A stretch of 64,000 nt of DNA, taken from positions 124,001 through 188,000 of the forward strand of contig NZ_JAXAFJ010000004.1 in assembly GCF_033898525.1 (NCBI RefSeq), read 5' to 3'. Positions within the stretch are counted from its first letter, which is position 1. Each line of letters begins with the position of its first letter. Shown piece by piece: positions 59,526 to 64,000 of the stretch. Under the pieces are notes generated by a model. The model saw nothing but the letters and a program-made list of their open reading frames with translations. It searched no databases and was not told where the DNA came from. Made by a program: the position numbers and the translations under genes. The stretch is from Flaviflagellibacter rhizophilus (GTDB lineage Bacteria; Pseudomonadota; Alphaproteobacteria; Rhizobiales; Methylopilaceae).

Positions 59526-60362
59526 ATGATCGACGTCCGACACGTCAGCCACCCCGACGCCGTCAAGGCCTACGACACGCAGGAATTGCGCCGCCATTTC
59601 CTCATAGAGCGGCTGTTCGCGCCTGGTGAGATCGCGCTGACCTACAGCCACATCGAGCGTTTCGTGGTGGGCGGCGTCACCCCCACCACGCGGCCTCTGG
59701 ATCTGGAGAGCGACAACGCCACCATCGGCTCGCCGAACTTCCTCGACCGCCGCGAACTGGGCGTCTTCAACGTGGGCGGCCCCGGCCGTGTCGAGACGGA
59801 CGGCGAGATCCATCAGTTGCAGCCGCGCGATGCGCTCTATGTCACGAAGGGCACGGCGAGCGTGCGCTTCCACTCCGACGACGCCGCGAATCCGGCGCGC
59901 TTCTACCTGCTCAGCGTGCCGGCCCATGCCCGCTACGAGACCAAGCTGATCTCCGCCGCGTCCGCCAAGAAGATGGAGTTGGGCGCCCAGGAAACCGCCA
60001 ACAAGCGCACGATCTACCAGATGATCCACCCGGACGTCTGCACGACGAGCCAGCTTGTGATGGGCCTGACGCAGCTCGACGCCGGCAATATGTGGAACAC
60101 GATGCCGGCCCACGTCCACGACCGCCGCGCCGAGGTCTACCTCTACTTCGACCTGCCGGACACCGCCCGCGTCATCCACCTGATGGGCGAGCCCGCCGAG
60201 ACGCGCCACCTCGTGGTCGCCAACGAGCAGGCCATCCTGTCGCCGCCATGGTCGGTGCATTCCGGCGTCGGCACCAGCGCCTACAGCTTCATCTGGGGCA
60301 TGGGCGGCGACAACATTGACTACACCGACATGGACGTCATCGCGATGGACGCGCTGCGGTGA
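59526..60362 (+). CDS. kduI: 5-keto-4-deoxyuronate isomerase
   Basis: A 278-residue double-cupin isomerase converting 5-keto-4-deoxyuronate (from pectin or glycosaminoglycan lyase products) to 2,5-diketo-3-deoxygluconate. Family segments: DTQELRRHFLIERLF, SHIERFVVGGVTP, LGVFNVGGPG, DALYVTKGT, and the zinc site PAHVHDRRAEVYLYFDL plus SPPWSVHSGVGT. Length is canonical. Its stop overlaps kduD (GTGA, 60359-60362). Confidence 0.95.
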   Translation: MIDVRHVSHPDAVKAYDTQELRRHFLIERLFAPGEIALTYSHIERFVVGGVTPTTRPLDLESDNATIGSPNFLDRRELGVFNVGGPGRVETDGEIHQLQPRDALYVTKGTASVRFHSDDAANPARFYLLSVPAHARYETKLISAASAKKMELGAQETANKRTIYQMIHPDVCTTSQLVMGLTQLDAGNMWNTMPAHVHDRRAEVYLYFDLPDTARVIHLMGEPAETRHLVVANEQAILSPPWSVHSGVGTSAYSFIWGMGGDNIDYTDMDVIAMDALR

Positions 60363-61120
60363 GGCCGGCGGCGTTCGATCTCTCCGGCCGCACCGCCCTC
60401 GTCACGGGCGCCAACACCGGCATCGGCCAGGCCATCGCTGTTGCGCTGGCGGAAGCCGGCGCCGGCGTGGTCGCGCTCGGCCGCTCCGGCATGGACGAGA
60501 CCGCGGAACTGGTGGCCTCCCACGGCGCGCCGTTCCGCGCAGTGTCGGCGGATCTCGCCACGTTGGAGCCCGTCGCGAGGGTGATGGCGGAAGCTGCCGA
60601 ACTCTCGGGCCGCGTCGACATCCTCGTCAACAATGCCGGCATCATCCGGCGCGCCGACGCGCTCGACTTCACGGAAGCCGACTGGGACGCCGTGATGGAC
60701 GTCAACCTGAAGTCGGCCTTCTTCCTGTCCCAGGCGGCGGCGCGCGCCATGCTGGCGGACAACGCGGGCGGTAAGATCATCAACATCGCCTCGCTGCTGT
60801 CCTTCCAGGGCGGCATCCGCGTGGCGTCCTACACAGCCGCGAAAAGCGGGCTCGCGGGCCTGACGCGGCTGCTGGCCTGCGAATGGGCTGCCAAAGGCAT
60901 CAACGTCAACGCCATCGCGCCCGGCTATGTCGCGACCAACAACACGCAGGCGCTGCGCGAGGATCCCAACCGCAACGCCGCCATTCTGGGCCGCATCCCG
61001 GCCGGCGCCTGGGGGCAGCCCGCCGACATCGGCGGCGCCGCCGTGTTCCTGGCCTCGCGCGCCGCGGATTATGTCCACGGCATTACCCTGCCGGTCGATG
61101 GCGGCTGGCTGGCGCGCTGA
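60359..61120 (+). CDS. kduD: 2-deoxy-D-gluconate 3-dehydrogenase (2,5-diketo-3-deoxygluconate reductase)
   Basis: A 253-residue SDR that reduces 2,5-diketo-3-deoxygluconate to KDG, feeding KdgK. It has FDLSGRTALVTGANTGIGQ, NNAGIIRRADALDF, NIASLLSFQGGIRV, YTAAKSGLAGL and the C-terminal HGITLPVDGGWLAR, all typical of KduD. It starts with GTG overlapping the kduI stop. Confidence 0.94.
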   Translation: MRPAAFDLSGRTALVTGANTGIGQAIAVALAEAGAGVVALGRSGMDETAELVASHGAPFRAVSADLATLEPVARVMAEAAELSGRVDILVNNAGIIRRADALDFTEADWDAVMDVNLKSAFFLSQAAARAMLADNAGGKIINIASLLSFQGGIRVASYTAAKSGLAGLTRLLACEWAAKGINVNAIAPGYVATNNTQALREDPNRNAAILGRIPAGAWGQPADIGGAAVFLASRAADYVHGITLPVDGGWLAR

Positions 61121-61139
61121 CACTTTCGAGGACGACACG

Positions 61140-61472
61140 ATGAAGAACCAGGTTTTCACCCACGACGCCGACATTGCCTGGACGCCCACGGAGCCGGGCG
61201 TGCGCCGCAAGGTCCTCGGCTACAATGACGGGGTCATGATGGTCCGTGTCGACTTCGAGCGGGGCGCCGTGGGATCGCTGCACCAGCATGTCCACGTGCA
61301 GTGCACGCTGATCGAGAGCGGCGCCTTCGACGTGACGATCTCCGGCAAGACCGAGCACATGGTGGCCGGCGACTGCTTCCTCGTTCCGTCGAACGAGATC
61401 CACGGCGTGGTCGCCACCGAGGCGGGCGTGCTCGTCGATGTCTTTACGCCGATGCGCGACGAGTTCGTCTAG
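61140..61472 (+). CDS. Cupin-domain protein (pectin-degradation KdgF-like)
   Basis: A 110-residue single cupin. The metal motifs are HQHVHVQCTLIESG (motif 1) and GDCFLVPSNEIHGV (motif 2). Small cupins after kduI/kduD often are KdgF-like and catalyse linearisation of unsaturated uronates, which would complete the entry to the Kdu route. It lies 19 bp after kduD. The assignment to KdgF rests on size, motifs and position. Confidence 0.8.
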   Translation: MKNQVFTHDADIAWTPTEPGVRRKVLGYNDGVMMVRVDFERGAVGSLHQHVHVQCTLIESGAFDVTISGKTEHMVAGDCFLVPSNEIHGVVATEAGVLVDVFTPMRDEFV

Positions 61473-61954
61473 CGCACCGTCGCGTTTCCGCCTCGGCGGG
61501 CAGCCGCCTTAGGTGCTGCCGGTGGTACACGTTACGTTGGCGATGGCACGGCCTCGTCCTAGCACCGCGTCTACTAGCTGAGAACGCGCGTGCCAGCTGG
61601 CGTGCGGCCGATCCTCTGCAAACGAAGAGAAGCCCAGCCTCAGGACGAGAGAGCCGAGCCCGGGTCTTTCACCAGTTCATCGCCGCCAAAGAGGTTGGTC
61701 AGGACTACCCCCGGCTGGGGCAGCCTTCCCTTCGGCTGCACGCCGCGTAAGGCCACATCTCGATAGCGCAGCCTGCCGGCGTCAAACGGACGGGCCGCTC
61801 GAAGGCGCGCCAGCAGACGCTTGTTCATCCCAAGTAACTGGTATAATCAGTATGCCAAAGCAGCCGAAGAGTTGCCGGAAACGCTGATAGGGCTTCGCCC
61901 TTCCACTTCATGGATCTGAACGGCACCTGCCCCGCCCAGGTGCAAGGAGGGGTC
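61473..61954 (+). promoter_or_regulatory. Intergenic region with promoter/operator of the RuBisCO-like gene
   Basis: No gene is supported in the first 350 bp; a minus-strand 62-codon frame has no recognisable product. Near the right end TTGTTC (61821-61826) and a consensus TATAAT (61842-61847) are 15 bp apart and may be a promoter. The -10 lies inside an imperfect dyad ACTG-N7-CAGT (61837-61851), close to the ACTGGTATACCAGT-like sites of FCD GntR proteins, so repression of the downstream sugar-acid genes is likely. Confidence 0.45.
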
Positions 61955-63196
61955 GTGCCTGAGAGGATTGAAGCGGACTACATCATCGAGACCTCCGACG
62001 ATCCCAGGCGCGCTGCCGAAGCCGCCGCCGGGGAGCAGTCGAGCGGCACCTTCGTGCCCGTTCCCGGGGAAACCCCCGAGCTCAAGCAGCGCTCGGCCGC
62101 GCGCATCGAAGCGCTCGATCTTCTGGAAACGGTTTCGACGCCATCGCTTCCCGGTTCAGCCGGCACACCGCCAGACGGCCACTTTCAGCGCGCCCGCGTC
62201 ACCCTGTCCTGGCCACTCGACAATCTCGGCCCATCGCTGCCCAACCTGGTGGCGACGGTGGCCGGAAATCTCTTCGAACTGAAGCAGTTCTCAGGGCTGC
62301 GGCTGCTCGATATCCGCCTGCCCGACGCGTTCGGCGGCGCCTATCCCGGCCCGAAATTCGGCATCGTGGGGACCCGGCGGCTCGCCGGGGTGCACCAGCG
62401 CCCGATCGTGGGGACCATCGTGAAGCCCAGCGTGGGGTTCGGGCCGGCCGAGACCGCAAATCTCACGCAAACCATGTGCGAGGCGGGCCTCGACTTCATC
62501 AAGGACGATGAGCTGCAATCCGACGGCCCGCACTGCCCCTTCGACGACCGTGCCCGCGCGGTGATGCGCGTCGTCAACGAGCATGCCGACCGCACCGGCA
62601 GAAAGGTGATGTTCGCCTTCAACATCACCGGCGAGATCGACCAGATGCGCCGGCGGCATGACCTCGTCCTCAAGCTCGGAGGCACCTGCGTCATGGCAAG
62701 CCTGAACTCCGTCGGGCTGGTCGGCATGATCGAGCTGGGGCGTTTCAGCCAGCTGCCGATACACGCCCACCGCAATGGCTGGGGCTACCTCTCCCGCGCA
62801 CCGATGCTGGGCTGGTCCTACATCGCCTGGCAGAAGATCTGGCGGCTCGCGGGCGCGGACCACATGCACGTCAACGGCCTGGCGAACAAGTTCTCCGAAC
62901 CGGACGATAGCGTGATCGCCTCGGCGCGGGAGTGCCTGACGCCGATGTTCGCCGACAAGCCCTGCCTTGCGATGCCTGTCTTCTCCTCCGGGCAATCGGC
63001 GAAGCAGGTTCCCCCCACCTACGCGGCGCTTGGATCGGCCGACCTGATCTTCGCCGCCGGCGGCGGAATCATGGCCCATCCGGGCGGGCCTGCCGCCGGC
63101 GTGGCCGCCTTGCGCGAAGCCTGGGACACGACACTCAGGAATGCGCCGTCGGCCGCGAGTGCCGACTTCGGACCGGTAGAGGCGAAAGCTTCATGA
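61955..63196 (+). CDS. RuBisCO-like protein (form IV), probable 3-oxo-isoapionate 4-phosphate enzyme
   Basis: A 413-residue RuBisCO superfamily protein. RPIVGTIVKPSVGF carries the first catalytic Lys (K157), and GLDFIKDDE carries the carbamylated-Lys/Asp/Glu metal set (K183, D185, E186). Later parts (HAHRNGWGYLSR, HVNGLANKF) resemble the RLP group acting on 3-oxo-isoapionate 4-phosphate (OiaX decarboxylase or OiaT transcarboxylase/hydrolase). GTG 61955 is chosen because AGGAGG lies just before it; an ATG at 61910 has no ribosome site. The overlapping DUF1537 kinase gene supports D-apionate catabolism. It should not fix CO2. Confidence 0.85.
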   Translation: MPERIEADYIIETSDDPRRAAEAAAGEQSSGTFVPVPGETPELKQRSAARIEALDLLETVSTPSLPGSAGTPPDGHFQRARVTLSWPLDNLGPSLPNLVATVAGNLFELKQFSGLRLLDIRLPDAFGGAYPGPKFGIVGTRRLAGVHQRPIVGTIVKPSVGFGPAETANLTQTMCEAGLDFIKDDELQSDGPHCPFDDRARAVMRVVNEHADRTGRKVMFAFNITGEIDQMRRRHDLVLKLGGTCVMASLNSVGLVGMIELGRFSQLPIHAHRNGWGYLSRAPMLGWSYIAWQKIWRLAGADHMHVNGLANKFSEPDDSVIASARECLTPMFADKPCLAMPVFSSGQSAKQVPPTYAALGSADLIFAAGGGIMAHPGGPAAGVAALREAWDTTLRNAPSAASADFGPVEAKAS

Positions 63197-64000
63197 CCAA
63201 TCCGGCACCCGAGGCGGACTGGCTCCTGAGCTTCTACGGGGACGACTACACCGGCTCCTCGGCCGTGATGGAAGTGCTGACCTTCGCAGGCGTGCCGACT
63301 GTCCTGTTCCTTGGCCTGCCGACGCCGGAGCAGATCGCACGTTTCTCCGGGTACCGCGCGCTCGGCATCGCCGGAATGGCGCGTGCGCGCTCGCCCCGGT
63401 GGATGGAAGACCATCTGCCTGCGGCGTTCGAAATGATGGCGTCGCTGGGTGCGCCCATCGCGCACTACAAGGTCTGCTCGACCTTCGACTCCGCGCCGGA
63501 GATGGGATCCATCGGCAAGGCCATCGAGATCGCAGCACCCCCGCTCGGCGGAAGCTGGCACCCGATGGTCGTGGGTGCGCCCGCTCTGGCGCGATACCAG
63601 GCCTTCGGAAACCTGTTCGCGGCAATCGATGGTGTCGGGCACCGGCTGGATCGTCACCCGGTGATGTCGCGCCACCCCGTGACGCCAATGCGGGAATCGG
63701 ATCTGCGCCTGCACCTGGCGGATCAGACCCGGATGCCTGTCGGCCTCATCGACCTCGCGGAGATGAAGGGTGGACGAGCCGACATGGCCCTGCGGCGCGA
63801 GCAGGACGCCGGACGCGCGCTGATCTCGCTCGACGTCATCGACCAGGAGACGCTGCAGGAAGTAGGGCGCCTGATCTGGGAACATCGCGGGGAGAGGCTG
63901 TTCGCGGTTGGCTCGCAAGGCGTCGAATACGCGCTCGTTGCCCACTGGCGCGCCGCCGGCCTCCTGCCGGAGGCCGCAGCCGGCGTTGCGGCCATCGGTG
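63193..64000 (+). CDS. oiaK: Four-carbon acid sugar kinase family (DUF1537), probable 3-oxo-isoapionate kinase; truncated by window end
   Basis: The first 269 codons are present; the frame is open to the window edge. Family hallmarks are FYGDDYTGSSAVMEVL at the N-terminus, HYKVCSTFDSAPEMGSIG, GAPALARYQAFGNLF and MSRHPVTPMRESDLRLHL. The ATG overlaps the RuBisCO-like gene stop (ATGA, 63193-63196). In D-apionate degradation OiaK phosphorylates 3-oxo-isoapionate and the RuBisCO-like enzyme then acts on the product, matching this gene pair. Other DUF1537 kinases act on threonate or erythronate, so substrate is not certain. Confidence 0.82.
   Translation, partial: MTNPAPEADWLLSFYGDDYTGSSAVMEVLTFAGVPTVLFLGLPTPEQIARFSGYRALGIAGMARARSPRWMEDHLPAAFEMMASLGAPIAHYKVCSTFDSAPEMGSIGKAIEIAAPPLGGSWHPMVVGAPALARYQAFGNLFAAIDGVGHRLDRHPVMSRHPVTPMRESDLRLHLADQTRMPVGLIDLAEMKGGRADMALRREQDAGRALISLDVIDQETLQEVGRLIWEHRGERLFAVGSQGVEYALVAHWRAAGLLPEAAAGVAAIG

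Noticed and set aside
58209..60362. 717-codon open frame across dctM and kduI
   Set aside because: Only the last 278 codons (kduI) are real; the first part is the alternative frame of dctM.
61640..61828. 62-codon minus-strand ORF
   Set aside because: No motif, weak ribosome site, and located in a region with several short open frames; not supported as a gene.
1..64000. CRISPR array or cas genes
   Set aside because: No regularly spaced direct repeats and no Cas-like proteins were seen anywhere in the window.

Overview
The window reads as a high-GC alphaproteobacterial chromosome, most likely Hyphomicrobiales (Rhizobiales). The evidence is strong G/C third-position bias, many ATGA/GTGA translational overlaps, and a gene mix typical of the group: TRAP and SsuABC-type transporters, FCD-type GntR regulators, hexuronate and acid-sugar catabolism, and a FecI/FecR heme receptor. 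The order-level placement is inference. The window divides into an integrated island on the left (about 1-17.66 kb) and metabolic genes on the right.

Island (1-17.66 kb). A P4-type tyrosine integrase (16305-17498, minus) lies about 150 bp from a 15-bp match to the 3' end of a tRNA-Ser gene (17649-17663), which I read as the right attachment site; the left end is outside the window. Behind the integrase lie an AlpA-type regulator, two unrecognised genes, a possible replication protein, a long inverted repeat, and a DUF927 ATPase. A defence cluster follows, all on the minus strand: Vsr, a C5-cytosine methyltransferase, an Eco29kI-type GIY-YIG endonuclease, a Z1-family NTPase, an HNH endonuclease, then a two-gene Septu-like system. 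In that pair an ATPase carries an N-terminal HNH domain whose catalytic His is replaced, and it overlaps a second gene encoding an intact HNH nuclease. The left edge has a serine recombinase with a 32-bp perfect palindrome upstream, a protein with two Tudor-like modules, and a small C39-like cysteine-protease-fold protein.

17.7-25.1 kb: two flavin-dependent luciferase-family monooxygenases translationally coupled to an enoyl-CoA hydratase-family gene. Divergent from them is an operon of DapA-family lyase, GlcG/HbpS-family protein and an SsuABC-type ABC importer. A perfect 12-bp palindrome lies between the two operons. 25.5-30.5 kb: iron/heme acquisition (FecI-type sigma factor, FecR anti-sigma factor, STN-domain TonB receptor, heme oxygenase), with two near-identical candidate sigma promoters and the remnant of an iron ABC-transporter ATPase gene. 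30.7-37.8 kb: a compact cluster of MFS exporter, DoxX, Tat-exported amidohydrolase, XapX, isochorismatase-type hydrolase and ring-cleaving VOC dioxygenase, flanked by a divergent LysR regulator.

38.1-61.5 kb is a hexuronate/acid-sugar supercluster. UxaC, UxuB, UxuA, a UxaA-like dehydratase, KdgK and Eda form a complete route from glucuronate and galacturonate to pyruvate plus glyceraldehyde 3-phosphate. KduI and KduD add entry for unsaturated uronates from pectin or glycosaminoglycans. Two TRAP uptake systems, two SDRs, an Ldh-type oxidoreductase, an enolase-superfamily dehydratase, two xylose-isomerase-like epimerases and three FCD GntR regulators complete the set. At 62-64 kb a RuBisCO-like protein overlaps a DUF1537 sugar-acid kinase that runs off the window, a pair known from D-apionate degradation. 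Since apiose and galacturonate occur together in pectic polysaccharides, the right side may be a pectin-monomer utilisation region.
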